From Rossellomorea marisflavi (lineage in GTDB: Bacteria > Bacillota > Bacilli > Bacillales > Bacillaceae_B), in NCBI RefSeq assembly GCF_009806575.1, contig NZ_CP047095.1, positions 1,678,001 through 1,742,000 on the forward strand: 64,000 nt of DNA, written 5' to 3'. Made by a program: the position numbers and the translations under genes. Positions 54,503-63,966 of the stretch are shown piece by piece (position 1 is the stretch's first letter; each line of letters begins with the position of its first letter). Under the pieces are notes generated by a model. That model saw nothing but the letters and a program-made list of their open reading frames with translations. It ran no database searches and had not been told where the DNA came from.

Positions 54503-55713
54503 CCATGAAGCTTTGCTTCCTTGCGGGAGTGGAATCTCTTTTTGCATTTCTGCTCATGACCTTCCTTGCACCAAGAAATCAGCTGCTCAGTGACTATCTG
54601 CCCCTGATCATGCTTTCTTTTCTTGCTCTATCCGTGTGGGCGGTCATCATCGGACGTTCAGGCAAGGTCATCCCGCTGCCCCTATACGGAATGTTTGCAC
54701 TGATCCTCTTGGTGGGAGTATTCTTTTTTTTAGTCAACCTTGTGTTCTTGGCAGGAGTCTTAGTATACCTTTATTGGAGGATGAATTCTCATCTAGAAGA
54801 AATGGAATATAGCATTGAAATCAGCAGCGGTGCATGGGTAATCTTCCTAGCCATTGCCGCAGCGTCAATGATGACGAGTCCCATGAGGGGGATGGAGAAC
54901 GGTACACCGGTCATTGTCACGATCTTCCTGTACCTTTTGTTGACTGTCAGTGTGACACCCATCCAGCGGATGATGTCCCACGAGTCGGGGAAGGGCCCCT
55001 ATTATGTGCCCCTGATGCTGATGGGAGCCATTGCAGGGGTGGCAATGGTCCTTGGATTGGTCAGTTTCGTCCTCATGCAAGTGGTATACTGGATACTTTC
55101 GAAAATTTTCTGGGTGTTCTCCTTTGCCGTCGATCCCATCTATAATGCGATCGAGCATTTAAGGGATCTGGTAACGTCCCTTTTCAATGAAATGTATGGA
55201 GGTGGCGGGGAGGGATCACTCGAGAAAGGGCAGGTAGAGGCTGAAGAACCGCCCCTTCCCCTTTCTCAGGGGATGTCGCTCGATTGGCTGGTGATGGTTC
55301 TCAGCATCATCGCCGTCCTTCTCATCATCGTGTACTTCTATGTGAGAAGGAAAGGGTCCGACGCTGCCAAGAGAGAAGGGAAGGGATTTTCAGTTCATGC
55401 TTATCCAGACAATCCGGTGGAAGGCACTCAAAGTTCAGATTACGACTACAGTCATGCCGATGATCGGATTCGTGAAGCAGTGACGGAATTTGAGCGCTTT
55501 TCCCACTCAAGGAATGCAGGGAGAAACGTCAATGAGGATTTGCGAGCGTGGTTTGTCAGACTTGGGCTGGAAGACGAAGAACGATTCTTCATCATCTATG
55601 AACAGGTACGGTACGGCCGGGGCGGAGTATCTCCTGAAGACGGAGATTTCTTTGTCCGCAGAATGGAGGTCCATACATCCGCCATGAGCCCCGTAAGCGA
55701 AAAAGAAGCGTAG
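54454..55713 (+). CDS. Membrane protein of the MoxR-DUF58 operon (DUF4129-like C-terminus)
   Basis: A 419-residue protein that starts at GTG within the last 49 bases of the DUF58 gene. It has about seven transmembrane helices in the first 240 residues, a Gly/Glu-rich loop, an eighth helix near 270-295 and a cytoplasmic tail. The tail (IREAVTEFERFSHSRNAGRNVNEDLRAWFVRLG and ERFFIIYEQVRYG) resembles the DUF4129 domain often found at the end of transglutaminase-core proteins, but no transglutaminase domain is present in it. Likely the membrane anchor of the module (inference). Confidence 0.8.
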   Translation: MEYEIRSSSTDFQKLLTMKLCFLAGVESLFAFLLMTFLAPRNQLLSDYLPLIMLSFLALSVWAVIIGRSGKVIPLPLYGMFALILLVGVFFFLVNLVFLAGVLVYLYWRMNSHLEEMEYSIEISSGAWVIFLAIAAASMMTSPMRGMENGTPVIVTIFLYLLLTVSVTPIQRMMSHESGKGPYYVPLMLMGAIAGVAMVLGLVSFVLMQVVYWILSKIFWVFSFAVDPIYNAIEHLRDLVTSLFNEMYGGGGEGSLEKGQVEAEEPPLPLSQGMSLDWLVMVLSIIAVLLIIVYFYVRRKGSDAAKREGKGFSVHAYPDNPVEGTQSSDYDYSHADDRIREAVTEFERFSHSRNAGRNVNEDLRAWFVRLGLEDEERFFIIYEQVRYGRGGVSPEDGDFFVRRMEVHTSAMSPVSEKEA

Positions 55714-55793
55714 GAACACGGGATCCCGTATGAAGATGCAGGGTCCCGAATAAGCTGAATCAGGTTCAAAATTCTTAAAAGGGGATGTTGAGC

Positions 55794-56054
55794 ATGAAAA
55801 GGGAAGCAGAACTTGCGTTGAGGGTGAAGAGCCTGGTGCTTGAAGGCATGGAAGAGCTTGTGAAGGATAATGGGACTGCAGATGATAAAGAGTGGAAGAA
55901 AGTCGCAGAAGTCTATTCAAGATGCATCTGTGACCTGGTGGCTGTCATTGCGGATGAACACAGCGACCCTGAACGGATCTTAAAAGGGACGGTTGCCAAA
56001 GCGAAGATTGGATACAATATGATAGGTAGGAAACAAACGGAATACACAAAGTAA
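55794..56054 (+). CDS. Small helical protein, unknown function (86 aa)
   Basis: An 86-residue, mostly helical soluble protein (REAELALRVKSLVLEGMEEL, EWKKVAEVYSRCICDLVAVI, ILKGTVAKAKIGYNMIGRK). ATG at 55794 has AAAAGGGG nine bases upstream. Not recognised. It lies between the MoxR operon and ptsHI, 80 bases after the former. The 231 bases that follow form the ptsH leader. Confidence 0.65.
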   Translation: MKREAELALRVKSLVLEGMEELVKDNGTADDKEWKKVAEVYSRCICDLVAVIADEHSDPERILKGTVAKAKIGYNMIGRKQTEYTK

Positions 56055-56285
56055 AATTATTGAAGTTTCTAACATATTAAGGAACATAATGAGCCTGAAT
56101 GTAAGAAATACTAAAAAAACAGGATTTTATAATTGTGTATCTCCTCATTGCATGCTATTATTTTTTTTTGAACAGGTTTATAGGAAGAAAGGATTAATGG
56201 AGAAAATGCTAACCGTTTTCATCATGATTCCGGTTCTTTTTATAAATCAAACCTAAAACAAGATATGATTAAGGAGTCGATTCAC

Positions 56286-56552
56286 ATGGCACAAAAAACA
56301 TTCACAGTAACAGCTGAGACAGGGATTCACGCTCGCCCGGCAACTCTATTGGTTCAAACGGCAAGCAAATTCGATAGCGATGTACATCTTGAATACAAAG
56401 ATAAGAAAGTAAACTTGAAATCAATCATGGGTGTTATGTCTCTAGGTGTCGGTAAAGATGCAGAAATCACAATCATCACTGAAGGTAGCGATGAAGCAGA
56501 AGCGTTGAACAGCCTTGAAGAAACACTGACTAAAGAAGGTCTTGCTGAGTAA
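56286..56552 (+). CDS. ptsH: Phosphocarrier protein HPr
   Basis: An 88-residue phosphocarrier of the sugar phosphotransferase system. The phosphoryl acceptor His15 is in TGIHARPAT, and the regulatory Ser46 is in LKSIMGVMS, the site of HPr kinase used for CcpA-mediated catabolite repression. ATG at 56286 follows AAGGAG. The last base overlaps the ptsI start (TAATG). No ptsG lies upstream, unlike B. subtilis. The leader 56055-56285 has no antiterminator-type structure that I can support. Confidence 0.97.
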   Translation: MAQKTFTVTAETGIHARPATLLVQTASKFDSDVHLEYKDKKVNLKSIMGVMSLGVGKDAEITIITEGSDEAEALNSLEETLTKEGLAE

Positions 56553-58273
56553 TGTCCAGCCTTCTTAACGGAATTGCAGCATCCAACGGGATTGCCATTG
56601 CAAAAGCATACCGCCTGGTCGAACCTGATCTCAGCTTCGAAAAGAAAGCGGTTGATAATGTTGAGGCAGAGGTATCCCGTTTTCAGGATGCTATTTCCAC
56701 ATCAAAAACCGAACTAGAAGCTATCCGTGACAAAGCACGGGAAGATCTTGGAGAAGACAAAGCCCAGATCTTTGAAGCGCACCTGCTTGTTCTTAGTGAC
56801 CCAGAGCTACTGACACCGATTGAAGACAAAGTGAAATCTGAAAATGTAAACGCTGAATTCGCCCTTAAGGAAACAGCGGATATGTTCGTGACCATGTTTG
56901 AATCCATGGACAACGAATATATGAAAGAGCGTGCGGCCGATATCCGTGACGTGACGAAACGTGTCCTGTCACATCTCCTTGGCGTACAAATCTCGAACCC
57001 TAGCATGGTGACCGAGGAAGTGATCATCATCGCAGAAGACTTGACCCCTTCTGATACTGCTCAGTTGAACCGTCAATACGTCAAAGGGTTCACCACTGAT
57101 ATCGGTGGCCGTACTTCCCACTCGGCGATCATGGCTCGTTCCATGGAAATTCCTGCAGTGGTTGGTACGAAAACGGTTACCTCATCAGTTGAAAACGGTG
57201 ATCTCATCATCGTGGATGGATTGAATGGAGAAGTACATATCAATCCGACTCCTGAAGTTGTGGCACAGTATAAAGAAGAGCACGCCCGCTATGAAGAGCA
57301 AAAAGCCGAATGGGCTAAACTCGTCAATGAACCGACCGTTTCAAAAGACGGGGAACATGTCGAGCTGGCGGCAAATATCGGGACCCCGAATGATCTTGAA
57401 GGTGTGAAAAATAACGGTGGTGAAGGTGTGGGTCTATACAGGACCGAATTCCTTTACATGGGCCGCGATGAGCTCCCAACAGAGGAAGAGCAATTCAAAG
57501 CTTATAAAGCCGTCCTTGAAGGCATGGATGGGAAACCTGTTGTCGTACGTACATTGGACATCGGCGGAGATAAAGAGCTACCATACTTGAATCTACCTAA
57601 GGAAATGAATCCATTCCTTGGCTATCGGGCTATTCGCCTGTGCCTCGATGAACAAGACATCTTCCGTACACAGCTGCGTGCACTGCTTAAAGCAAGCACC
57701 TTCGGTAATCTGAAGATCATGTTCCCTATGATTTCAAACCTTGATGAGTTCCGTGCTGCCAAAGCCGTTTTGGAAGAGGAGAAAAAGGCTCTTCTTGAAA
57801 ACGGAGTAGAAGTATCGGATCATATCGAAGTAGGAATCATGGTCGAAATCCCTTCTACAGCGGTCATGGCTGATGTGTTCGCAAAAGAAGTGGACTTCTT
57901 CTCGATCGGAACAAATGATCTGATCCAATACACAATGGCGGCCGACCGCATGAACGAACGCGTTTCCTATCTGTACCAGCCGTATAATCCGGCGATCCTT
58001 CGCCTTGTGAAGATGGTCATCGACGCGGCTCATAAAGAAGGGAAATGGGCTGGAATGTGTGGAGAAATGGCTGGAGACGAAATTGCCGTGCCGATCCTTC
58101 TAGGACTGGGACTGGATGAGTTCTCCATGAGTGCCTCGTCAATCCTTCGTGCCCGTTCTCAGATCTCGAACCTGAGCAAAGCGGAAATGAAGGAAATGGC
58201 TGAACACGTATTGACACTTGATACGAATGATGCTGTTCAAGAAGTCGTTAAAAAAGCAACATCAATGGAATAA
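56552..58273 (+). CDS. ptsI: Phosphoenolpyruvate-protein phosphotransferase (Enzyme I)
   Basis: A 573-residue Enzyme I that takes phosphate from PEP and passes it to HPr. The phospho-His lies in [16 protein letters not shown]-binding segments include [36 protein letters not shown] and the catalytic Cys in [11 protein letters not shown]. The start overlaps the ptsH stop, giving tight coupling. Full length. Confidence 0.97.
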   Translation: MSSLLNGIAASNGIAIAKAYRLVEPDLSFEKKAVDNVEAEVSRFQDAISTSKTELEAIRDKAREDLGEDKAQIFEAHLLVLSDPELLTPIEDKVKSENVNAEFALKETADMFVTMFESMDNEYMKERAADIRDVTKRVLSHLLGVQISNPSMVTEEVIIIAEDLTPSDTAQLNRQYVKGFTTDIGGRTSHSAIMARSMEIPAVVGTKTVTSSVENGDLIIVDGLNGEVHINPTPEVVAQYKEEHARYEEQKAEWAKLVNEPTVSKDGEHVELAANIGTPNDLEGVKNNGGEGVGLYRTEFLYMGRDELPTEEEQFKAYKAVLEGMDGKPVVVRTLDIGGDKELPYLNLPKEMNPFLGYRAIRLCLDEQDIFRTQLRALLKASTFGNLKIMFPMISNLDEFRAAKAVLEEEKKALLENGVEVSDHIEVGIMVEIPSTAVMADVFAKEVDFFSIGTNDLIQYTMAADRMNERVSYLYQPYNPAILRLVKMVIDAAHKEGKWAGMCGEMAGDEIAVPILLGLGLDEFSMSASSILRARSQISNLSKAEMKEMAEHVLTLDTNDAVQEVVKKATSME

Positions 58274-58358
58274 AGTTTTAAATCATGAGGAAAGGGTAAA
58301 GAGAAGTATCGAACAGGTTCCCCAAGAGCCTTTTCATTCTCATTTCCCCCTTTTAATT

Positions 58359-58392
58359 GGATTGAAGGACTCGACTCCTTCAATCCTTTTTT
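58359..58392. terminator. Terminator after ptsI, overlapping the GNAT gene end
   Basis: Stem GGATTGAAGGA / TCCTTCAATCC followed by T6; the convergent GNAT stop codon lies in its right arm. Confidence 0.85.
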
Positions 58393-59057
58393 ATGTTGGT
58401 GAATGGATTTTTCCATTCCATCAGAATGCCATAATGGCAGGATTCCTCGTCCTCAAGATAATCTTTGATCACCCTCACAGGCATCCGTCCGCACTGGAGG
58501 AGAAAGGTGATGACCGGGTCTTTGTATTCTCCCCTTGTTAGCTTCTCCACATATTCTTCCACCGTGTAACGGTCGCGATATGAATGAAAGGTCGGAATGC
58601 GTCCACCACCAAGGAGGCGTTCAAGGCGCAGGTGTACGACGATTTCATAGAGGGCCTCCATCATCCATTTTCCGAGTTTGAAGCCCCTATAGGCAGGATC
58701 AATGCACAAATCCACGACGTACAATGTATTCCCATCATCGGAATGATGGGTGATATAGCCTTCATCTGTAATGCCATCCCATGTATGATCCGGATCTTCC
58801 GGGGAGTAGGAGGTGATAAAGCTTGTCATGCTGCCAACCACGATGCCATCCATCTCCACACAGATGGCCCCCAAGGGGAAACGGTTAACATGCTGATGAA
58901 GTTGATCCTTATTCCACCATAATTCCGGGGGGAATGGAGGAGGAAACGCCCGGTGTTGGATCGAGATCAAAGAGTCAAAGTCTTCTTCCCGGTAGTTTCG
59001 GATCGTCACAAGTACCGGGGTGCCGTTGCGGAAGACATATTGCTTCTTTTCATACAT
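58380..59057 (-). CDS. GNAT family N-acetyltransferase (YkwB-like)
   Basis: A 225-residue acetyltransferase. The acetyl-CoA-binding motif A is VVDLCIDPAYRGFKLGKWMM, preceded by beta-4 VGSMTSFITSY. ATG at 59057 is preferred, since AGGTGG lies eight bases upstream and the alternative GTG at 59069 overlaps it. The position after ptsI matches ykwB of B. subtilis. Substrate unknown. Confidence 0.85.
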   Translation of the reverse strand: MYEKKQYVFRNGTPVLVTIRNYREEDFDSLISIQHRAFPPPFPPELWWNKDQLHQHVNRFPLGAICVEMDGIVVGSMTSFITSYSPEDPDHTWDGITDEGYITHHSDDGNTLYVVDLCIDPAYRGFKLGKWMMEALYEIVVHLRLERLLGGGRIPTFHSYRDRYTVEEYVEKLTRGEYKDPVITFLLQCGRMPVRVIKDYLEDEESCHYGILMEWKNPFTNIKKD

Positions 59058-59287
59058 CTGACAGTCCACCTCGCTTCGTTATTCATTATAGTATTATACT
59101 TTATGAAAGCGCTTTTTCATAGACCTTTTAAACGATTTTCCCTAGGCACCTCTCCAACTTGGAAGAGGACCTGAAAAAAATTATTTTTTTTGAAATGCGG
59201 GTTTATACAGATGATATCTGGGTAGAATTAGAGTAAGCATGAAATTGGAGATTAATTTCTCACTAACACCCCCTTTTCCTTTTTTTT

Positions 59288-59318
59288 GAACCAGTGTAAA
59301 ACTGGTTCTTTTTTTTTG
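59288..59318 (+). terminator. Orphan rightward terminator between the GNAT gene and patA
   Basis: Stem GAACCAGT / ACTGGTTC, five-base loop, nine Ts. Both flanking genes run leftward, and the nearest rightward gene upstream (ptsI) already has its own terminator. It may end a small RNA from 59190-59287; no convincing promoter or ORF was found there. Confidence 0.75.
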
Positions 59319-59322
59319 CATA

Positions 59323-59357
59323 AAAAAGGCCTCCGCTTCTCATAGCGGGGGCCTTTC
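59323..59357 (-). terminator. Terminator after patA
   Basis: Stem AAAGGCCTCCGCT / AGCGGGGGCCTTT (one wobble), followed on the minus strand by six Ts. Confidence 0.85.
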
Positions 59358-59364
59358 CCTTTTG

Positions 59365-60516
59365 TCAGAAGGATGCAAGAAAGTTTTCCAAACGGTTCAA
59401 ACCTTCTTCGAGTTCTTCCATTGAGCAGGCATAAGACAGTCTGAAATAGCCTTCTCCCATAACGGAGAATGCCTCTCCGGGCACGACAGCGACTTTTTCC
59501 TTTTGAACAAGTTCCAAACAGAATGCAAAGGAATCGCCGTTAAACCTTTCAGGGATCTCCACAAAATAATAGAAAGCTCCGTCAGGCTTGATTACATTCC
59601 GGATGCCCATTCCCACGAGGCGCTCAAAGACATATTCACGCCTTTTGCGGTAGGCATCCTTCATCGGGATTGCATCATCTTTCCCTTTGGTCAGGGCGGC
59701 GAGGGCCGCTTTCTGGGACACAGAGGTGGCGCAGGAGACGTTATATTGATGCACCTTCAATAGATGCTGACTGATCGCTTTCGGTGCCATGACCATGCCG
59801 ATCCTCCAGCCTGTCATGCTATGGGACTTCGAGAGACCGTTGATGACAATGGTCTGATCCCGGAGGAATTCGGCAATGGAACGATGGCTGCGATCGAAGG
59901 TGAGCTCACTGTAGATCTCATCTGCTACCACGAAAATCCCCCGCCCCAGGACCAATTCGGCAATATCTTGCAGTTCCTCCGCTGTCAGGCTGACACCGGT
60001 GGGATTGGAAGGGTACGGGAGGATGATGCATTTCGTTCTTGATGTGATGGCGGTCTTCAAAAGGGAAGCATCCAGCTTGAAGCCATTTGACGTTGTATCG
60101 ATATGGACCGGTTTGGCCCCTGACAGTTTAATAATGGGCTCATACCCGGGGTAAACGGGCCCAGGCAGGATACATTCATCCCCTTCGACGAGGATCGACC
60201 TGAGCGTGACATCGATCCCTTGAGAAGCCCCTGAAGTGATGATGATCTCATCTTCATCGTAGTCCAGATGATACTTTTCTTTCATGAAGTCGGAGGCAGC
60301 CTTTCTCAGCTCGAGCATCCCTGCATTATGGGTGTATGAAGTGAAGTTTTCATCGATTGCCCGCTTCCCGGCGTCTTTCACGTGGAGTGGTGTGGGGAAA
60401 TCGGGCTGCCCGATCGTCAGGGATATCATGCCTTCGGTGCCCGCCACCATGTTGAAGAAACGGCGGATGCCTGATAGTTGCAATTCCAATACTCTAGGAT
60501 TCATTTTCTCTTCCAA
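59365..60516 (-). CDS. patA: Aminotransferase A (PatA-type, PLP-dependent)
   Basis: A 383-residue fold-type I aminotransferase. Key parts are ISLTIGQPDFPTP, ITSGASQGIDVTLRSIL, LPYPSNPTGVSL, the PLP lysine in GLSKSHSMTGWRIGM and the carboxylate-binding Arg in EGYFRLSYACS. It follows B. subtilis PatA closely from memory, and its N-terminus LEEKMNPRVLELQLSGI supports a TTG start at 60516 after GCAGGTG; the frame runs to a GTG at 60525. Role in amino-acid transamination is general; exact donor unknown. Confidence 0.92.
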   Translation of the reverse strand: MEEKMNPRVLELQLSGIRRFFNMVAGTEGMISLTIGQPDFPTPLHVKDAGKRAIDENFTSYTHNAGMLELRKAASDFMKEKYHLDYDEDEIIITSGASQGIDVTLRSILVEGDECILPGPVYPGYEPIIKLSGAKPVHIDTTSNGFKLDASLLKTAITSRTKCIILPYPSNPTGVSLTAEELQDIAELVLGRGIFVVADEIYSELTFDRSHRSIAEFLRDQTIVINGLSKSHSMTGWRIGMVMAPKAISQHLLKVHQYNVSCATSVSQKAALAALTKGKDDAIPMKDAYRKRREYVFERLVGMGIRNVIKPDGAFYYFVEIPERFNGDSFAFCLELVQKEKVAVVPGEAFSVMGEGYFRLSYACSMEELEEGLNRLENFLASF

Positions 60517-60717
60517 ACTGCACACCTGCTTTGTTCATTTTATTTACTAGTGTATCACTAAGGATCCCCCTATTTAAAGATGAGAATGGTTTTGGTACAG
60601 TATATCAGTAACGCCCTCAAGTTTCGGATGCACGTTCCGAGGGAAAGATGAATCTATAAAGAAGGCTCAGCATGGTTTCGGTTGACGGCCGATCCTGTGG
60701 AGGGTAAGGAGAACGAG

Positions 60718-61713
60718 ATGATTCGAACCAGTGTGATATTGAAAAACGGGGAAATCGTAAAAGATGCTTCCCTGGCCATGATAAAAGATCCGTATGTGAA
60801 ATGGTATTGGGTGGACTTTTCGGCTCCCACTGAAAAGGAAATCCGTATACTCAAGCTTTATTTCCGATTCCATCCGCTCGCAATCGAAGACTGCCTCGAC
60901 GATTTCAGTCAGCGGCCGAAGCTGGATTTCTATGAACGGTACATATTCGTATTACTACATACCATCGATCATGAAACCCATGCAGCAAGTGAAGTGAATA
61001 TGTTTGTCAATTCAAGCTTTATCGTCACATTTCATAAAGGCCGGACAAAAGAACTGGACCGCATCTGGAGCCAGGTGGAGGAAGAAAGGGATGATTGGAG
61101 TCCCTTCAAGGTGATGCATGGAATTGCAGACCAGCTTGTGGATGATTATTTTCCGCTTGTCTATGCCATCGAGGATCGCTTGAATATCATTGAAGACAAT
61201 ACCAATCAGGACTCAGACAGCGACCTGATGGACCAGCTGTTTGACATCCGCCATGAGATGTCCAAACTGAGGAGGACGCTTATTCCGATGAGGGACCTTT
61301 TATACCGGATCATCAATTCCGGACGGCTGAACGCCCTGAAAGAGGAAAAGCTCTACTTCAATGATGTATATGATCATTTGATGAAGCTCGTGGAAATGCT
61401 TGAATCGTACCGTGAATTTTCATCGGATATCCGTGATAATTACCTTTCCATCAATTCCGATAAGATGAATAACATCATGATGACCCTGACCGTGATCACC
61501 ACGATTTTTATGCCGCTCACGTTCATTGCCGGCTTATATGGGATGAATTTTGTCAATATGCCGGAACTTCAAAGTCCCTACGGATATTTCATCGTCCTCG
61601 GTGTGATGGGTATGATCGCTATCATCATGTTCGGTCTGTTCCTTAAAGTGGGATGGCTGCGCTTCTCTTCAAAAAAGCGCAACAGAAAACGGCGGTTTCT
61701 CCGATTAAAGTGA
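60718..61713 (+). CDS. corA: CorA family magnesium transporter
   Basis: A 331-residue CorA/2-TM-GxN channel. The long cytoplasmic N-terminal region includes FHPLAIEDCL and the stalk helix. The first TM helix follows MMTLTVITTIFMPLTFIAGL and ends with the pore signature YGMNF; the second TM is IVLGVMGMIAIIMFGLFL, followed by a basic tail. ATG at 60718 follows AAGGAG. Divalent cation uptake (Mg2+, possibly Co2+) is expected. Single gene. Confidence 0.93.
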   Translation: MIRTSVILKNGEIVKDASLAMIKDPYVKWYWVDFSAPTEKEIRILKLYFRFHPLAIEDCLDDFSQRPKLDFYERYIFVLLHTIDHETHAASEVNMFVNSSFIVTFHKGRTKELDRIWSQVEEERDDWSPFKVMHGIADQLVDDYFPLVYAIEDRLNIIEDNTNQDSDSDLMDQLFDIRHEMSKLRRTLIPMRDLLYRIINSGRLNALKEEKLYFNDVYDHLMKLVEMLESYREFSSDIRDNYLSINSDKMNNIMMTLTVITTIFMPLTFIAGLYGMNFVNMPELQSPYGYFIVLGVMGMIAIIMFGLFLKVGWLRFSSKKRNRKRRFLRLK

Positions 61714-61795
61714 AAATCGGGGAAATCACTGGATTTTTTACTCGAAAAGCGTTATATTGTTTTAGGATAAAAGAAGAAAAATTGGGGCGTACCCG

Positions 61796-61864
61796 AGAGG
61801 TTCTAGCACAACCCTCTATAAAAAACTAAGGAAAACGGCATCCTTAGGTGTCGTTGTTTTTTTG
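61796..61864 (+). ncRNA. PreQ1-I riboswitch of the queCDE operon
   Basis: The compact class I preQ1 aptamer is clear: AGAGGTTCTAGCACAACCCTC, then an A-rich tail TATAAAAAACTAAGG that forms the pseudoknot (61796-61832). A hairpin of AACGGCATCC with GGTGTCGTT and a T-run (61833-61864) acts as terminator. High preQ1 should reduce expression of queuosine-precursor synthesis genes. Confidence 0.94.
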
Positions 61865-61959
61865 TTTAGGCGAAGGAAGCCGGAATTATAGAGCATGAAC
61901 AGGAATCTTTTTTCTTCTTTTCGGGGCATCTGCCGTTAGAAAAGAGAGGAGAATCTAGT

Positions 61960-62658
61960 ATGAAAAATGATAAAGCAGTCGTCGTGTTCAGCGGCGGTCA
62001 AGATAGCACAACCTGCCTGTTCTGGGCGAAAAAGAATTTTAAAGAGGTGGAGGCCGTTACATTCAACTACGGCCAGCGCCATGTGGCTGAACTTGATTGT
62101 GCAAGGGAGATTGCGGAGGAGCTTGATATCCCTCACCATGTTCTCGACATGAGCCTCTTGAATCAACTGGCACCGAGTGCCCTGACGCGGGATGAGGACA
62201 TCGTGCAGAAGGATGGCGAGCTGCCGTCCACATTTGTACCGGGACGTAATCTGATGTTTCTGTCATTTGCAGGGGTCCTTGCCAAGCAAATCGGTGCAAA
62301 GCATATCGTGACGGGCGTATGTGAAACAGACTTCAGTGGATACCCGGATTGCCGCGATGTTTTCGTGAAATCCCTTAACGTGACGTTGAACCTGTCCATG
62401 GATGACGAATTTGTCATCCACACGCCGCTCATGTGGATCGACAAGGCCGAGACATGGGAGCTTGCAGATCAGCTCGGCGCCTTCGAGTATGTACAAGAGA
62501 AGACCTTGACATGCTATAACGGCATCAAGGGGGCAGGCTGCGGGGAGTGCCCGGCTTGCGAACTCCGACAAAGAGGTCTTGATCAATATCTTGAGACAAA
62601 AGCCGGGGGTATTCCAAATGATCCAGCAGATTTATCCTGTCCCGAGTCATCCGTATGA
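61960..62658 (+). CDS. queC: 7-cyano-7-deazaguanine synthase
   Basis: A 232-residue ATP-dependent enzyme converting 7-carboxy-7-deazaguanine to preQ0. The PP-loop is [16 protein letters not shown]. The zinc site near the C-terminus is formed by Cys in KTLTCYNG and [16 protein letters not shown] follows GAGGAGAA. The last 41 bases overlap queD. Confidence 0.96.
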   Translation: MKNDKAVVVFSGGQDSTTCLFWAKKNFKEVEAVTFNYGQRHVAELDCAREIAEELDIPHHVLDMSLLNQLAPSALTRDEDIVQKDGELPSTFVPGRNLMFLSFAGVLAKQIGAKHIVTGVCETDFSGYPDCRDVFVKSLNVTLNLSMDDEFVIHTPLMWIDKAETWELADQLGAFEYVQEKTLTCYNGIKGAGCGECPACELRQRGLDQYLETKAGGIPNDPADLSCPESSV

Positions 62659-63064
62659 ATATGAGCTGAACAAAGATATGCACTTTGCTGCCGCTCACTA
62701 TATTCCCGCCGAGTCGGCAGGAAGCTGCAGTGAAATGCACGGCCACACGTATTTCGCAAATATTACGATTGCCGGTGACGCCCTTGATGAAACAGGTTTC
62801 CTTGTCAATTTCCAGCAGATCAAAAAGCTGATCCATAAGCGTTTTGATCACACGGTCATCAACGATGACGAGAAGTTTCAGGGAGATCTGAAATTCCCGA
62901 CGACAGAAGTGATGGCAAAGGTGATCTACGATATCATCCAGGAGCATCTCGACACGCTCACCCACGCGCCGCGATGCCTTCAGGTATTTCTCCGTGAAAC
63001 GCCGACGAGCTACTGCATTTATCGGCCAAAGGGGAACGGTCATGAGGAAGATCCCTGTTCTTGA
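62618..63064 (+). CDS. queD: 6-carboxy-5,6,7,8-tetrahydropterin synthase
   Basis: A 148-residue pterin-synthase-fold enzyme making 6-carboxytetrahydropterin from dihydroneopterin triphosphate. Zinc ligands lie in MHFAAAHYI and [10 protein letters not shown]; the catalytic Cys precedes them in [12 protein letters not shown] at 62618 is preferred: it follows GGGGG, while the longer frame to 62579 has no site. It overlaps the end of queC by 41 bases and queE by 23 bases. Confidence 0.94.
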   Translation: MIQQIYPVPSHPYEYELNKDMHFAAAHYIPAESAGSCSEMHGHTYFANITIAGDALDETGFLVNFQQIKKLIHKRFDHTVINDDEKFQGDLKFPTTEVMAKVIYDIIQEHLDTLTHAPRCLQVFLRETPTSYCIYRPKGNGHEEDPCS

Positions 63065-63764
63065 AGTATTCGGCCCAACCATCCAGGGTGAAGGAATGGT
63101 GATCGGCCAAAAGACCATGTTCGTCCGAACAGCCGGCTGTGATTACAGCTGTGCATGGTGTGATTCCGCCTTTACATGGGACGGTTCAGCCAAAGATGAT
63201 ATCAGATTGATGACAGCAGATGAAGTGTGGGACAAGCTGAAGGAAATCGGTGGGGACCGCTTCTCCCATGTAACCATTTCCGGGGGGAATCCAGCCCTAT
63301 TGCCTCAGATCGGTGATCTTCTGGCAATCCTGAAAGCCAATGGGATCGGCTCTGCCCTGGAAACCCAGGGAAGCCGATGGCAGGACTGGTTTTATGATAT
63401 CGATGATCTGACCATCTCACCAAAACCGCCGAGCTCCACGATGGAAACGGATTATGATCGATTGGATCTCATTGTCTCCCGCTTGGTAGAAAATGGGTCC
63501 AACTTCAGCCTGAAGGTCGTAGTATTCGATGAGCTGGACCTTGAGTATGCGAAGGGGATCCATCTAAGGTATAAAGGTGTCCCGTTCTATATCCAGACCG
63601 GTAACCCCGATGTGTCGATGGAAGACACCCCAAGACTCGTTTCCAGCCTCCTTCTCGATTACGAAAGATTGATCGATGTAGTTTGTGAGCAAAAGGAATT
63701 GAATGATGTACGGGTACTACCCCAACTCCATACGCTTGTATGGGGGAACAAAAGGGGAGTTTAA
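63042..63764 (+). CDS. queE: 7-carboxy-7-deazaguanine synthase
   Basis: A 240-residue radical SAM enzyme of the queuosine pathway. The cluster motif is CDYSCAWC (C-x3-C-x2-C) with Mg2+/SAM contacts in GPTIQGEGM and ISGGNPAL. ATG at 63042 follows AAGGGGAACGG. Third gene of queCDE. No queF follows immediately: a terminator and a leftward small gene come next, so QueF must be encoded elsewhere or beyond the window. Confidence 0.95.
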   Translation: MRKIPVLEVFGPTIQGEGMVIGQKTMFVRTAGCDYSCAWCDSAFTWDGSAKDDIRLMTADEVWDKLKEIGGDRFSHVTISGGNPALLPQIGDLLAILKANGIGSALETQGSRWQDWFYDIDDLTISPKPPSSTMETDYDRLDLIVSRLVENGSNFSLKVVVFDELDLEYAKGIHLRYKGVPFYIQTGNPDVSMEDTPRLVSSLLLDYERLIDVVCEQKELNDVRVLPQLHTLVWGNKRGV

Positions 63765-63768
63765 TACG

Positions 63769-63805
63769 AAAAGGCTGTCTGCTTCAATGCAGACGGCCTT
63801 TTTAT
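63769..63805. terminator. Terminator after queCDE
   Basis: Stem AAAAGGCTGTCTGC / GCAGACGGCCTTTT (one wobble). It overlaps the stop codon of the convergent small gene and probably serves both. Confidence 0.85.
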
Positions 63806-63966
63806 TTGGTAGCATCTCTGTCTTCTGTTTTTCCGGTTTCAACAAAGGAAAAGTGATCCGGATCATCCACCCCTTCTGCATTCTTCCCTAAGGATACAAG
63901 TGGGGCTGGACCCTGGAAAGGCTCGATATGTGCGGTAATGTCACTGTGCTTACCCTCATGATTCAT
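63802..63966 (-). CDS. Small hydrophilic protein, unknown function (54 aa)
   Basis: A 54-residue frame starting at ATG seven bases after a perfect AAGGAGGTGATC ribosome binding site. The protein is hydrophilic (MNHEGKHSDITAHIEPF, then a Gly/Asp/Thr-rich tail) without a recognised domain. The exceptional ribosome binding site argues that it is translated. Its promoter lies at or beyond the right edge. Confidence 0.6.
   Translation of the reverse strand: MNHEGKHSDITAHIEPFQGPAPLVSLGKNAEGVDDPDHFSFVETGKTEDRDATK

Noticed and set aside
56200-56225. Catabolite-repression (cre)-like site upstream of ptsH
   Set aside because: The minus-strand sequence TGAAAACGGTTAGCA resembles the site but misses the conserved 3-prime C spacing; too weak to call.
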